Notes: generated by a model not told the origin, from the letters alone. Positions 18,895-27,748 are shown, numbered from the stretch's first letter. The stretch is DNA of 64,000 nucleotides from JACVRN01 sp036389255 (GCA_036389255.1 DASVQI010000028.1:107526-171525); one strand, 5' to 3'. Translations and numbers: made by a program.

Positions 18895-19000
18895 CCGGAG
18901 AAAGCGTCCCCGCAATCGTCCCTTGCGCGCCCGCTCTATAATTGATTGTCAATTTTGAGATGAGAGGCGCGCCGCTAAGAGCTTTATGAAAGGAATCGTG

Positions 19001-20272
19001 ATGAAACCCGATAGCTTTTATCCCCCAATCTTCCGGCTTGGAACGCTGGCCGTCTGTGCCGCGCTCATACTCGCCTGCGCCAGTGTAATCATGGCGCAGG
19101 AGGCTGGCGGCGACCTTGGCGGCGGCGCGCTTGTCTTCAGGCCGCGCAACCCTGAAACCACCAGCAAGCGCCGCACGAATCGCGGCAGGACGGGCACAGG
19201 CCCGCGCGTCGGCGGTCGAACAAATACACGCACGGCCAACAATCCTGCGGCAGCCGCAGAACTGGAAGAGCGCTACGAAGACCTGCTCGATGAAGGGAAC
19301 GAGGCGCGCGACGAGCGCAAGTACTCGGAGGCCGAAAACGCCTATCGTCAGGCTCTGCAACTGAAGCCGAAGGACTGGCGCGCGGCCTACGGGCTCGGAA
19401 ACATCTACACAGACCAGCAGCGCTGGGAAGAGGCCGAAACCTCCTATCGCCAGTCAACGGTCTTTAACCCGCTCGGCGCGGACGCCTTCATTGCCTTGAG
19501 CTATGTGCTGATTCAGCCGCGAGTCGCGGGCAACGCAGCCAAGCGGCTCACCGAAGCGGAGCAGTCGGCACGACGCGCCATACAGTTTCAGGGGAATAAC
19601 CCTGTGGCTTACGACCGGCTGGGCGAAGCTCTGGTGGCTCGCGCTCTCCTGAACGCAGAGGCCGAAGCCTCATATCGCAAAGCCGTGGAGCTTGACCCGC
19701 AGTTTGCAGTCGCTTACGTGCATCTGGCTCGCTTGATGAAGAAGACGAATCGCGCGAGCGAAGCCGAGCAGAACTTCGTGCGCGCAATGGGGCTGGCCAA
19801 AGAGGCTCCGCAGTTTGTCTTGATTGCCGAAGCCATGCAGTCCGAGCAGCTCTATGCCGAATCGGAGCCGGTCATCAAACGCGCTCTTGAGCTGGACGCG
19901 CGCAACCCCAGCGCGAACTTCCTGATGGCGAAGTTCCACATCTACATGAGGCGATTGCCGGAGGCCGAAGGCTTCCTGAAGACTGCTATAGAAGTCAGCC
20001 CGCGCAGCTTCGCGCCGCATTACGTTTTAGGCTCGCTCTATCTTCGCATGGAACGCCCCGAAGAGGCCGAGCGGGCCATCGCGCGCGCAGCCGAAGTCGC
20101 TTCACCGAATGACCGCAGGCAGCTAGCGGGCGCATACGGCTTCGGCGGCATAGGCGACGCCTACATGAAGGCCGGAAGAAAATCGGACGCCGTGCGCGCA
20201 TACGAGCGCGCCGTCTCGCTCGACCCGTCAAACACGGAGCTACAGGGAAAGCTGGCCGCCGCACGAGGATAA
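19001..20272 (+). CDS. Secreted TPR-repeat protein
   Basis: A 423-aa protein. The ATG at 19001 is chosen over 18986 because AAAGGA lies 6 bases before it. An N-terminal signal (LGTLAVCAALILACASVIMAQ) is followed by a basic Thr/Arg-rich low-complexity stretch and then at least six tetratricopeptide repeats, for example EARDERKYSEAENAYRQAL, QRWEEAETSYRQS and a last copy GDAYMKAGRKSDAVRAYERA. TPRs are protein-binding helices. It probably works as an envelope scaffold. It is downstream of the kinase on the same strand by 106 bases, so a functional link with it is possible but not shown. Confidence 0.85.
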   Translation: MKPDSFYPPIFRLGTLAVCAALILACASVIMAQEAGGDLGGGALVFRPRNPETTSKRRTNRGRTGTGPRVGGRTNTRTANNPAAAAELEERYEDLLDEGNEARDERKYSEAENAYRQALQLKPKDWRAAYGLGNIYTDQQRWEEAETSYRQSTVFNPLGADAFIALSYVLIQPRVAGNAAKRLTEAEQSARRAIQFQGNNPVAYDRLGEALVARALLNAEAEASYRKAVELDPQFAVAYVHLARLMKKTNRASEAEQNFVRAMGLAKEAPQFVLIAEAMQSEQLYAESEPVIKRALELDARNPSANFLMAKFHIYMRRLPEAEGFLKTAIEVSPRSFAPHYVLGSLYLRMERPEEAERAIARAAEVASPNDRRQLAGAYGFGGIGDAYMKAGRKSDAVRAYERAVSLDPSNTELQGKLAAARG

Positions 20273-20285
20273 GAAAGGCAGTCAG

Positions 20286-20408
20286 AATGCAGAGTGCAGA
20301 ATGATGAAGTAAAGAGATTGATTCACGGGTTCATTGAATCAATGAACCCGTGAACAAATGAATCAACTCTTTTCCGTTCATCATTGCGGCACTCTGACTT
20401 CTGCATTT
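20286..20408. repeat. Nested inverted repeat: heptamer arms around an octamer palindrome (copy 4)
   Basis: The outer left arm reads CAGAATG, CAGAGTG, CAGAATG, ATGAAG and is partly complementary to 20377-20406. Inside it, 20322-20337 and 20339-20354 form a perfect 16-bp palindrome within the octamers GATTCACG, GGTTCATT, GAATCAAT, GAACCCGT, GAACAAAT, GAATCAAC. It fills the space between the TPR gene and the zinc-ribbon gene. One repeat structure seems to be inserted within another. Confidence 0.75.
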
Positions 20409-20414
20409 TTGAGT

Positions 20415-21770
20415 ATGCAGCGTTGTCCTAAATGTAATCGTACCTACGAGGATGATTCGCAGAAGTTCTGCACGTTCGACGGCGGGCGACTGATGGTTGA
20501 TGCGCAAGCGCCGACCACTTTTGACCTCGGGCCAAAGCCGTCTACCGACCCGCTTGGCGCAACCGTCATGGGGCCTGCGCCGGACTTGAACAAGACCGTG
20601 GCGGGCACGCCTCCGTCTTTGACTTCCGAGATTCCGCCTCCGGCACAGACGGGGCCGACGCATCCTCCCGCGTCCACTTGGCAGGGAGCGCCGCAGTCTT
20701 CGATGCCGCCGCCACCGCCGCCTCCGGCGCAGACGGGGCCAACTACGACTTCGCCGCTCGCGCCGCCGCCGGGCGCAACGTCTCAGCCGCCGCCCCCGCC
20801 TGCTCCCGTAGCATCCTCCGGCGGACTCCCGCAGACCTCCGCTATTAACACAGGGCCGCAGACTGGGCCCGTCACGGGCGCACCTCCTGCTGTTCAGTCG
20901 GGCGCGCTCGGCGGGCAATCGGCTCCGGTTGCTGCCGCCGCGCCGCGACCCAAGTCGAACAAGCTGCTGCTTCTGGCAGGCGGCATCGCGGTTCTTTTCC
21001 TGCTGGTCATAGGCGGGGGCGCGGCCTTCTATTTCTTAGGCATGAAGCCCAAGACCGCGACCTCGGATAATAGCAGCGCGGGCCCGACTCTTGAGAGAGA
21101 GGCCGGCAGCACCAACGCCAATTCAAATTCGAGCGCGAACGCAAACTCCGGGAACGCTAACTCGGCTTCGGCCACAGGCCAGCCGCCGGTGACGCAGCCG
21201 CCGAACTCTACGCGCTTCGTCAATTCGCGCGACAAGGTGACGGGAAGCCTCTCGGAGCATTTCGTAGATTTCTCGCTCTACTATCCGAACAGTTGGACGG
21301 TGGACGCTAAGGCCGGGACGAGTGGCTCCACCAACTTCTTCAAGGCAGAGCGCATGCTGAGCGACGACACGGGCGATTATCTGCTTGAGAGAGTGGCCAT
21401 AGGCTGGTATCAGAGCAACGGGACGATGCAGTTCGACCGTCCGATATTTCCGAATCGAGTGGAGTATTTCAATAACCTGTTCGCTAAGGACTATCCGAAC
21501 TATCAGAAAGTCTCCGAAGGGGAGACTAAGTTCAATGGACTTGATGCCTACCAATTCACTTGGAAGGGGCTCGTCAAAGGTACAGGCAAGGGCGACATAG
21601 ACCTCTGGGGCCGCGTCATATTCCTGCCCGCTGGCAGTGAGGACGCGCGCAACGGCGTCGTCCTGTTGATGCTGGCCTCATCCGCCGCGCCTGAAATCAA
21701 GAGCCTTGACGACGTGGGCGAAAAGGGAGAATTGCCGACCATCTTGAGAACCTTCAGGTTCGGCTCATAA
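20415..21770 (+). CDS. Zinc-ribbon, proline-rich single-pass membrane protein
   Basis: A 451-aa protein. It opens with a zinc ribbon (CPKCNRTYEDDSQKFC, then DGGRL) very similar to the start of the kinase at 15790. A long Pro/Ala/Thr/Gln-rich segment follows, then a membrane helix near residues 195-220 (LLLLAGGIAVLFLLVIGGGA), a Ser/Asn-rich spacer, and a ~150-residue C-terminal domain (DFSLYYPNSWTVDA) that vaguely resembles PsbP/DcrB-like folds. The frame extends up to 20358, but those codons would translate the palindromic repeat, so the ATG at 20415 just before the ribbon is preferred. The role is unknown; the shared ribbon and position suggest the same signalling block as the kinase. Confidence 0.82.
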   Translation: MQRCPKCNRTYEDDSQKFCTFDGGRLMVDAQAPTTFDLGPKPSTDPLGATVMGPAPDLNKTVAGTPPSLTSEIPPPAQTGPTHPPASTWQGAPQSSMPPPPPPPAQTGPTTTSPLAPPPGATSQPPPPPAPVASSGGLPQTSAINTGPQTGPVTGAPPAVQSGALGGQSAPVAAAAPRPKSNKLLLLAGGIAVLFLLVIGGGAAFYFLGMKPKTATSDNSSAGPTLEREAGSTNANSNSSANANSGNANSASATGQPPVTQPPNSTRFVNSRDKVTGSLSEHFVDFSLYYPNSWTVDAKAGTSGSTNFFKAERMLSDDTGDYLLERVAIGWYQSNGTMQFDRPIFPNRVEYFNNLFAKDYPNYQKVSEGETKFNGLDAYQFTWKGLVKGTGKGDIDLWGRVIFLPAGSEDARNGVVLLMLASSAAPEIKSLDDVGEKGELPTILRTFRFGS

Positions 21771-21774
21771 AAAA

Positions 21775-21849
21775 CAGTGACAGGTGACGAGTGGCGGGTG
21801 ACAGGCAATCAGCTTTTATCTCATCACTTGTCACTCGTCACTTATCACC
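21775..21849. repeat. Heptamer inverted repeat (CRRGTGA family)
   Basis: The left arm reads ACAGTGA, CAGGTGA, CGAGTGG, CGGGTGA, CAGG in 7-base steps. The right arm near 21824-21849 carries the complementary units TCACTTG, TCACTCG, TCACTTA, TCACC with several mismatches. It starts 4 bases after the previous stop. The same heptamer makes the hairpins at 50304 and 61782. Confidence 0.75.
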
Positions 21850-21895
21850 ACATTTTTATTGCCTCATCTTTACTGGAAATGGGTAAGTGGAATCT

Positions 21896-24800
21896 ATGAA
21901 AATCGTTCTTGCACAGGAGCGCAACGGCCAGCCCGGCCCGGAGCGCGCGTACGAACATCAGAGCATCAAGGTCGGGCGCGACCCGGCCGATTGCCATCTG
22001 GTCTTTGACCAGAGCGAGTGGCCCATGGTTTCGCGCAAGCACGCGGAGTTTCGCGTCAAGGGCGACCGTTGCCTGATTGTTGACACCAATTCAAGCTTCG
22101 GCACTTTCCTGGACGGCCAGCGAGTGACCGAGCCTGCGGAGGTTCGCACGGGCTCCCGCGTACAGTTCGGCGCGGGCGGCCCAATCATGCGCGTCGTCTC
22201 GCTTGAGACGGCAGCCGCGCCCGCGCCAAAAGTTGACCTCGGCGATTTGGAGACGCGCCGGGACATGGTAGGAGAGCCCGCCGTCCCTGAGCCCGCAGGC
22301 GCTCCAAAACCTCCAGCAGCGCCGCAGCCCGCGCAACAGCAGCCGCAGCAGCAGAGGCCCGTCGCGCCGCCCCCGCAACAGGCCGCGCCGCCTCCGCCGC
22401 CGAAAGCCGCGCCGCCTGCCGCAGCCGCTCCTCCGGCACAGCCGAAAGCGCCGCAGCCTAGGGCTTCGGGCGGCTCGCCAGCGTCTTCTCAGACCGCCAC
22501 GATTGAAGTCGTAAGCTCTTCTACGGGCCAGCTTCGCCGCATACAGCTTGGCAGCGAGGTGACGCGCATGGGGCGCGACCCTGAGATGGAAGTGGCGATT
22601 GAGGCATCGGCTGCCGTAGTCTCGCGCCGTCACGCAGAGATACGAAAGCACGACGGCCAGTTCGTCCTTCACGACCTCGGGAGCTTTAACGGCACGCTCA
22701 TCAACGACCAGCGCATCACTACGCCCACGCCGCTTTACGACAACGACCGCATACAACTGGGAATGGGCGGCCCAATCCTTCGCTTTATAGACCCGGCTCA
22801 TCCGGCCCCCGCAGGGCTGTCGCAGGCCGGACAACGCGCCGTGGGCTCCGCAGTCGCGCCCGTAGGAATGCCCCCCGTCTCCGGCCCCATAGCGGAGGTC
22901 GCAGGCATGCACACGATGGTCGTCAAGGGTGGCTCAGGCGCTCTGCAACAGCAGCCGCAGGCACCGCAGGCGGGAGGCGCGCAGCCGCAGCTTCTCATGC
23001 AGCGCCCCTTCGACAAGCCGACTCTGTCCATAGGCCGCGCTCCCGACAACGACCTGCATCTGGACGGCCTGCAAATCTCCAATCATCACGCGCGGCTGCA
23101 CAATTCCGGCGGGCAGGTAGTCATAGAAGACACCGGCTCTACCAACGGCGTCTACGTCAACGGCAACCGCATCACGGGCCGCCATCCGGTGCAGAACCGC
23201 GACATAGTTCAAATCGGCCCCTTCGTGCTTCAGGCAGACCCGCAGCGCGGCATAGCCGTCTTCGACACGCGCTCCAAGACGCGCATAGACGTCATTGACA
23301 TCACGAAGGAAGTGCAGAACCGCTCCGGCGGCGGCAAGATTAAGCTTCTCGATGACGTTGACCTGACGATTCAGCCGAACGAGTTCGTGGGACTTCTCGG
23401 CCCGTCGGGCGCTGGCAAATCTACTCTCATGGATGCCTTGAACGGCATGAGGCCAGCGACAGCCGGGCACGTGCTTATCAACAACCTTGACCTCTACCAG
23501 CATCTGGACTCCATCAAGCAGTCCATAGGCTACGTCCCGCAGGACGACATCATTCACCGCGAGCTGACCGTCTATCGCACGCTCTATTATGTGGCGCGGC
23601 TGCGGCTTTCGCGCGACGTGTCCACGCAGGAGATTGACCAGATAGTCAACGAGGTGATGGACGTGACGGGCCTCAGCGAGCGCCGTGACGTTCCCGTCGG
23701 GCAGCTTTCCGGCGGACAGAGAAAGCGCGTCTCAATCGCCGTAGAGCTGATAACAAAACCGTCCGTCATCTTTCTGGACGAGCCCACCTCCGGGCTAGAC
23801 CCTGCCACGGAAGAGAAGATAATGAAGCTCTTCCGTCAGATTGCGGAATCGGGCCGCACCGTAATCCTGACGACTCACGCGATGGAGAACGTGAAGCTCT
23901 TCGACAAGATAGTCGTCATGATGCGCGGCAAGCTCGTCTGGTACGGGCCGCCCAAAGAAGCCTTACAGCACATCAAGGCGGACAGCTTCAAAGACCTCTA
24001 CGACAAGCTTGAAGCGCCGATTGATGAGCGCGTGGCGAAGATGGGCGCTCTGCCTCCGAACGCCACCAAAGAGCAGAAGGCAGCCTTCAAGAAGCAGAAG
24101 GAGCAGATTTCCGAGGAAGTAGCCGAAGAGTGGAAGCGCCGCTTCATGCAGACGCAGCAGTACCAGCGCTTCGTGGCCCAGCCACTGGGCGACTTGAAGA
24201 ATCGCGCCACGCAGGCCATAGCTCCGCAGAAGCGCAGGCCGACCGTGACCGACGCGCTTCGCCAGTGGGGCACGCTCGCGCGCCGCTACATGGAGGTGCT
24301 GGGGCGCGACCGCTTCAACCTGCTGATTCTCTTCGGTCAGGCTCCGATTGTAGCTTTCATGACTTATCTGGTCGTGAGCGCTACGAACCCGCGCGACTTC
24401 ATCTACTTTGTGCTGTCGCTGGTGGCGGTTTGGTTCGGAACATCCGTGGCCGCGCGCGAGATAATCAGAGAGCGGGCCGTCTACAACCGCGAGCGCATGG
24501 TCAATCTGGGGCTGTTGCCCTACGTGGGCTCAAAGCTCTTCGTGCTCTCTATGATAGTGGGCGCTCAGTGCATACTGCTGTGGGGCACTTTGAAGCTCTT
24601 CGATATCGCGGGGCTGATGAAGATGCCGGGCTACCTACTGGGCCTGCCGCAGTTACTGATAATGATTTTGACGGGAATCGTAGGCATCGCGCTCGGCCTC
24701 TTCGTCTCTGCCATAGTCAAGACCGGCGAGATGGCGACGAGCCTAGTGCCGCTCATATTGATTCCGCAGATTCTCTTCTCGGGTCTGGTGGGCGTGCCGA

Positions 24801-25306
24801 AAGGCGTCTCAAAGGTCGTGGGCCTCGCCATGCCCGCCACTTGGGCCTTTGACGAGATGAAGCGGCTGTCGGATTTGGACGTGCTTCGCGGCAAGGACGA
24901 GGGCGCGCAGGCCGCGGACAAGAACGACGGGCGCGGGCTCTACAAGCAGGTGGAGTACGAGAACGATGAGAACATAGCTAGGTCAAAAAAGAAGATAGAG
25001 GATTACAAAACGGACGCGGACGAAAGCTCTAAGGAGTACCAGCGCAAGATGGATGAGTACCAGCGTCAGGCTTCGCTCTATCAGGCCGGGCAGACGACCA
25101 CCTATCCGACCAAGCCTGAGCCGCCCGCGCTGTCTACACCGCCCAAGCCGGACGACCCCGTCAGAATCCCTGACGACCTCTCCGGCTACGTAGACTTTCT
25201 GCATCCGTGGGGCAACATGGTTGTAAATCCCATAATGCTTATCTTCATGTTCTTCGCGCTCATACTGGGAACGGTTCTGGCATTGCGCGCTCAGGACATA
25301 GGATGA
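21896..25306 (+). CDS. ABC transporter with three FHA domains and a fused ABC-2 membrane domain
   Basis: A 1136-aa half transporter. Three forkhead-associated phosphothreonine-binding domains come first, near residues 20-100 (VGRDP and SRKHAEF), 200-290 (MGRDP and SRRHAEI) and 365-450 (IGRAPDND and SNHHARL), joined by Pro/Gln/Ala linkers. Then comes an ABC ATPase: Walker A LGPSGAGKST (~500), signature LSGGQRKRV (~603), Walker B VIFLDEPTSG. An ABCG/ABC-2-type membrane domain fills ~800-1136, with a charged coiled-coil insert before the last helix. The layout resembles mycobacterial Rv1747, whose FHA domains are read by a Ser/Thr kinase. ATG 21896 (AAGTGG five bases upstream) is preferred over GTG 21887. 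It overlaps the next gene by ATGA. Confidence 0.93.
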   Translation: MKIVLAQERNGQPGPERAYEHQSIKVGRDPADCHLVFDQSEWPMVSRKHAEFRVKGDRCLIVDTNSSFGTFLDGQRVTEPAEVRTGSRVQFGAGGPIMRVVSLETAAAPAPKVDLGDLETRRDMVGEPAVPEPAGAPKPPAAPQPAQQQPQQQRPVAPPPQQAAPPPPPKAAPPAAAAPPAQPKAPQPRASGGSPASSQTATIEVVSSSTGQLRRIQLGSEVTRMGRDPEMEVAIEASAAVVSRRHAEIRKHDGQFVLHDLGSFNGTLINDQRITTPTPLYDNDRIQLGMGGPILRFIDPAHPAPAGLSQAGQRAVGSAVAPVGMPPVSGPIAEVAGMHTMVVKGGSGALQQQPQAPQAGGAQPQLLMQRPFDKPTLSIGRAPDNDLHLDGLQISNHHARLHNSGGQVVIEDTGSTNGVYVNGNRITGRHPVQNRDIVQIGPFVLQADPQRGIAVFDTRSKTRIDVIDITKEVQNRSGGGKIKLLDDVDLTIQPNEFVGLLGPSGAGKSTLMDALNGMRPATAGHVLINNLDLYQHLDSIKQSIGYVPQDDIIHRELTVYRTLYYVARLRLSRDVSTQEIDQIVNEVMDVTGLSERRDVPVGQLSGGQRKRVSIAVELITKPSVIFLDEPTSGLDPATEEKIMKLFRQIAESGRTVILTTHAMENVKLFDKIVVMMRGKLVWYGPPKEALQHIKADSFKDLYDKLEAPIDERVAKMGALPPNATKEQKAAFKKQKEQISEEVAEEWKRRFMQTQQYQRFVAQPLGDLKNRATQAIAPQKRRPTVTDALRQWGTLARRYMEVLGRDRFNLLILFGQAPIVAFMTYLVVSATNPRDFIYFVLSLVAVWFGTSVAAREIIRERAVYNRERMVNLGLLPYVGSKLFVLSMIVGAQCILLWGTLKLFDIAGLMKMPGYLLGLPQLLIMILTGIVGIALGLFVSAIVKTGEMATSLVPLILIPQILFSGLVGVPKGVSKVVGLAMPATWAFDEMKRLSDLDVLRGKDEGAQAADKNDGRGLYKQVEYENDENIARSKKKIEDYKTDADESSKEYQRKMDEYQRQASLYQAGQTTTYPTKPEPPALSTPPKPDDPVRIPDDLSGYVDFLHPWGNMVVNPIMLIFMFFALILGTVLALRAQDIG

Positions 25307-25962
25307 GAAAGATAATGCGTAAGACAGAGCGCGGAATGATGAATGGAAAGCGGATTCAAGTTGAATCTTCTCTCTCTAATTCATCATTCCGCGCCCTGCC
25401 TTCTCTCTCGCTGTTTGCGCTCTTACTCTGTGTTTGTGTGAGCATTGGCGGCGCGGCGTCCGTGAGGCTTCAGAATAACTATCCTGAGCCGCCTGCCGAC
25501 AAGGGGCTCATCTATCTGGCGGACAGCAGCAACGCTTTGACGGCTCTGCCGTTCGAAGCTGCTTCCACGCCTTTGCGCGTGCAGGAGGTTGCGCGCTCGG
25601 ACAAGAGAAGCTATCTGGAGTTGCCGGGCGAGCACGCCGCGACCGTCGTCAGCCAGCCGAGCCCGCGCTTCTACCTCTTTGTAAAGGACGCGCAGGGCGT
25701 GCGGCCTCCCTTTATTGTGCGGCTCACGGAAAAGAAGAAGAATCGCCGTGTTGAAGCCTTGACGCAGAAGGGTTTTAGCGGTTTTGCTGTTCCGTCGGAA
25801 GAGATAATACGCCCGCGCCTGCTTGTCTTGAAGCGCGAAGATGGTATGCTCTTTATGCAGGTTAGCCCGCGCTACCCGCTCGCGCCCGGCGAATACGCTT
25901 TCGTCGGCGCAGACCCGGCGCGCATCGCAACCTTTCGCATAATAGCCGAATCGAACCCGTAG
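25303..25962 (+). CDS. Small exported protein of unknown function
   Basis: The ATG at 25303 overlaps the transporter stop (ATGA), pointing to translational coupling; ATGs at 25315 and 25336 are alternatives. From 25303 it has 219 aa. A hydrophobic signal (SLFALLLCVCVSIGGAAS) begins only about 35 codons in. The codons before it translate both arms of a palindromic repeat (25325-25398), so the N-terminal extension looks acquired. The mature part (~165 aa) has no recognised domain but has a regular beta-rich look (RFYLFVKDAQG, LAPGEYAFVGAD). Its coupling to the FHA transporter suggests a partner in the envelope, which is inference. Confidence 0.7.
   Translation: MRKIMRKTERGMMNGKRIQVESSLSNSSFRALPSLSLFALLLCVCVSIGGAASVRLQNNYPEPPADKGLIYLADSSNALTALPFEAASTPLRVQEVARSDKRSYLELPGEHAATVVSQPSPRFYLFVKDAQGVRPPFIVRLTEKKKNRRVEALTQKGFSGFAVPSEEIIRPRLLVLKREDGMLFMQVSPRYPLAPGEYAFVGADPARIATFRIIAESNP
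25325..25398. repeat. Inverted repeat lying inside a coding region
   Basis: Arms 25325-25344 and 25379-25398 match over 20 bp with one mismatch. A smaller palindrome GATTCAA-G-TTGAATC sits inside. The arms contain the heptamer-like units GAATGAT and GAATGGA. It overlaps the likely start region of the exported protein at 25303. Confidence 0.75.
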
Positions 25963-25990
25963 ATTTTGATAAAAAGGTAAGCTTCAGCAA

Positions 25991-26659
25991 ATGACCAACT
26001 CCGCTTTACAGGCCCAAGACAAAAAAGGTTTCTGGACGCCCCTGCGCGTGGCGTTCACTTTCGGTGTGCTGGCGCTCGTCGCAGCCTTTATGCTTCCGGC
26101 ATGCCAGTCCGACGCAGTCCGCTCGCAGCCCGGCTCAACCGGCACGCCGAATCAGCCTGCCGCTTCCACCAAGCCTGCTGCCGCCGCCGCATCTGCGCCG
26201 AGGCCGCCGCTTCCGGCCAGCGTGCTCAACACGGAGTTGAAAGACCTTGAAGGAAAAACCTTCAAGCTCTCGGACTACGCGGGCAAGGTTTTGATAGTCA
26301 ACATCTGGGCTACATGGTGCGGCCCGTGTCGCAAGGAGATTCCAGACCTCATCAAGGTCAGCAACGAGTACAAGGCGCGCGGCGTGGAAGTCATTGGAAT
26401 GACGAACGAAGACCCCGTGGATGACGAAGCCGTGGTCAAGGATTTCGTGGCGGCGCAGAACATTCCGTATCGTATAGCGTGGGGCAATCAGGGCTTCGAG
26501 GTCGGGCTGTCGCAGGGCAACGTCAAGAACGTGGTGCCGCAGAGCTTCGTCATCACGGGCGACGGGCGCGTCGTCGCGCACCTGACCGGATTCAGTCAGG
26601 AAACCACGCCGCAGAGACTTCGTCAGGCCATTGAGCAGGCGCTCAATTCCAGAGTCTGA
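25991..26659 (+). CDS. TlpA/ResA-like thioredoxin lipoprotein
   Basis: A periplasmic thiol-disulfide oxidoreductase of the AhpC/TSA-Redoxin type. The N-terminus has a lipoprotein signal with lipobox LPAC (Cys38), then an Ala/Pro-rich tether to about residue 75, then the thioredoxin domain. The active site is WCGPC (C110, C113) in NIWATWCGPCRKE, and the cis-proline region is VVPQSFVITGDGRVV. Such proteins reduce apocytochrome c or other periplasmic disulfides. No cytochrome maturation genes are near, so the partner is unknown. The length of 222 aa is normal. It is followed by a long perfect hairpin. Confidence 0.92.
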   Translation: MTNSALQAQDKKGFWTPLRVAFTFGVLALVAAFMLPACQSDAVRSQPGSTGTPNQPAASTKPAAAAASAPRPPLPASVLNTELKDLEGKTFKLSDYAGKVLIVNIWATWCGPCRKEIPDLIKVSNEYKARGVEVIGMTNEDPVDDEAVVKDFVAAQNIPYRIAWGNQGFEVGLSQGNVKNVVPQSFVITGDGRVVAHLTGFSQETTPQRLRQAIEQALNSRV

Positions 26660-26687
26660 GCCGAAAGAAAAGCTTTACAAGACTAGC

Positions 26688-26760
26688 AAACCACTAAATC
26701 ACAGGAAGCAGCACGATGAAAATTCTCGTATTCGCGCTGCTTCCTGTGATTTAGTGGTTT
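26688..26760. terminator. Perfect 25-bp inverted repeat between convergent genes
   Basis: Arms 26688-26712 and 26736-26760 are perfectly complementary with a 23-base loop. It lies between the stops of the TlpA-like gene (+) and the 75-aa gene (-), so it is a likely two-way terminator. It is far longer than a typical terminator stem, and the arms show no clear 7- or 8-base period. Confidence 0.75.
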
Positions 26761-26781
26761 CTGCTTAATTCTTAGCTAAAG

Positions 26782-27009
26782 CTACTCTGTCTCGCGCTCG
26801 TGTTGCTGTTCCAGCTCGCGCTCGGCTTCCTTACGCATCTGTCTGCCTTCGCGCTCGAGCTGTTCGTCCTGAAGCCCCTGTGCGACGCGCTCCTTCGCGC
26901 TGCCTTCTGCGCGCTTCATCTCCGCCTCTACGCGCTCTTCCACCTGGTCTATGGGCGCTGGCTCGCCCTCATCTTCCTGTGTGCGAACTTTGGCCTTATC
27001 AATCTCCAT
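26782..27009 (-). CDS. Small highly charged helical protein
   Basis: A 75-aa protein of almost only Glu, Arg, Lys, Gln and Ala (for example QVEERVEAEMKRAEGSAKERV), predicted to be one long helix or coiled coil with a near-neutral charge pattern. A strong Shine-Dalgarno, GGGAGG, lies 6 bases before the ATG at 27009, which favours this start over the open frame reaching 27063. No domain is recognised. Its composition recalls small stress-related helical proteins, but I cannot assign a family. Its start is 207 bases from the divergent RsbRD-like gene. Confidence 0.7.
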   Translation of the reverse strand: MEIDKAKVRTQEDEGEPAPIDQVEERVEAEMKRAEGSAKERVAQGLQDEQLEREGRQMRKEAERELEQQHERETE

Positions 27010-27216
27010 GATTGCCCTCCCGCGATAATGATTCCTCAATGCTTTGTGGGTGCATCGTCTCACTATTTACGCGGCAAGGTCAAATTGTTGCCTCTCGCGC
27101 CGCCCTGTGCGATACTTCCGGTTGAACTGGCAGAGACTCCGGCTCGCACCTTCCGGGAAAGGATTCAACGCGAAGCTGCTCTCAAGGTTTTCAATAAAGG
27201 ACAAGAGGTTCCCCCA

Positions 27217-27672
27217 ATGACTCAAGAGATTAGTCGTTTACTCTCTAGCGGCTCGGAGCAAATCGTGCGAAGCTGGTCTGAAAAGGTCATGTCAGACCGC
27301 AGAGTGCAATCCGATGCCCGCCTCTCTTACGTGCAGCTCATAGACCACATCCCACAGATAATAGATGAGCTGAAGTACGCTATGGCCACGTCCCCACCCG
27401 AAGGGTCGCTTAAGGAAGCTAACAAACACGGGCGTCAGAGGTGGCAGCAGGGCTATGAGCTGAAGGAGGTCATACGCGAGCTGATACTGCTGCGCGCGAC
27501 TCTTCTTGAATTTCTGGAAACCTATCGCGGCGCTATACGCCAGCACAATCTGGATCAGCTAACACGCGCTTACCGGCAGATAAACTGCTTCATAGACGAG
27601 GAGCTATACAAAACCGTAGAAGCCTATCTTGAAGCCCCTCAGCAATCGCCCATGGTCGAGAGCGTGATATAA
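27217..27672 (+). CDS. RsbRD N-terminal domain protein
   Basis: A 151-aa cytoplasmic helical protein matching the sensor domain found at the N-terminus of RsbRD-type stressosome proteins: QIVRSWSEKVMSD, LIDHIPQIIDELKYAM, then RQRWQQGYELKEVIRELILLR. In this family the globin-like domain senses an unknown signal and is normally followed by a STAS or kinase domain. Here it stands alone. The frame is open far upstream (to 26800), but that part reads antisense to another gene; the ATG at 27217, preceded by AAAGGACAAGAGG, is the real start. A standalone sensor might feed another regulator in trans. Confidence 0.8.
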   Translation: MTQEISRLLSSGSEQIVRSWSEKVMSDRRVQSDARLSYVQLIDHIPQIIDELKYAMATSPPEGSLKEANKHGRQRWQQGYELKEVIRELILLRATLLEFLETYRGAIRQHNLDQLTRAYRQINCFIDEELYKTVEAYLEAPQQSPMVESVI

Positions 27673-27682
27673 GGCAAAGACT

Positions 27683-27742
27683 GGTGAATGATAGATGGTG
27701 AATAGACGAGACGGTTCGTCTATTCACCATCTATCATTCACC
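27683..27742. terminator. Perfect 27-bp heptamer hairpin between convergent genes
   Basis: Arms 27683-27709 and 27716-27742 match perfectly around a 6-base loop. The arm reads GGTGAAT, GATAGAT, GGTGAAT, AGACGA. CGCTTTTTA follows on the plus strand, so it should terminate the RsbRD-like gene. It ends 6 bases from the GH3 stop on the other strand. Confidence 0.85.
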
Positions 27743-27748
27743 CGCTTT

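Noticed and set aside
26800..27216. N-terminal extension of the RsbRD-like gene with hydrophobic stretches
   Set aside because: It is antisense to the 75-aa charged gene, and a good ribosome site precedes ATG 27217.
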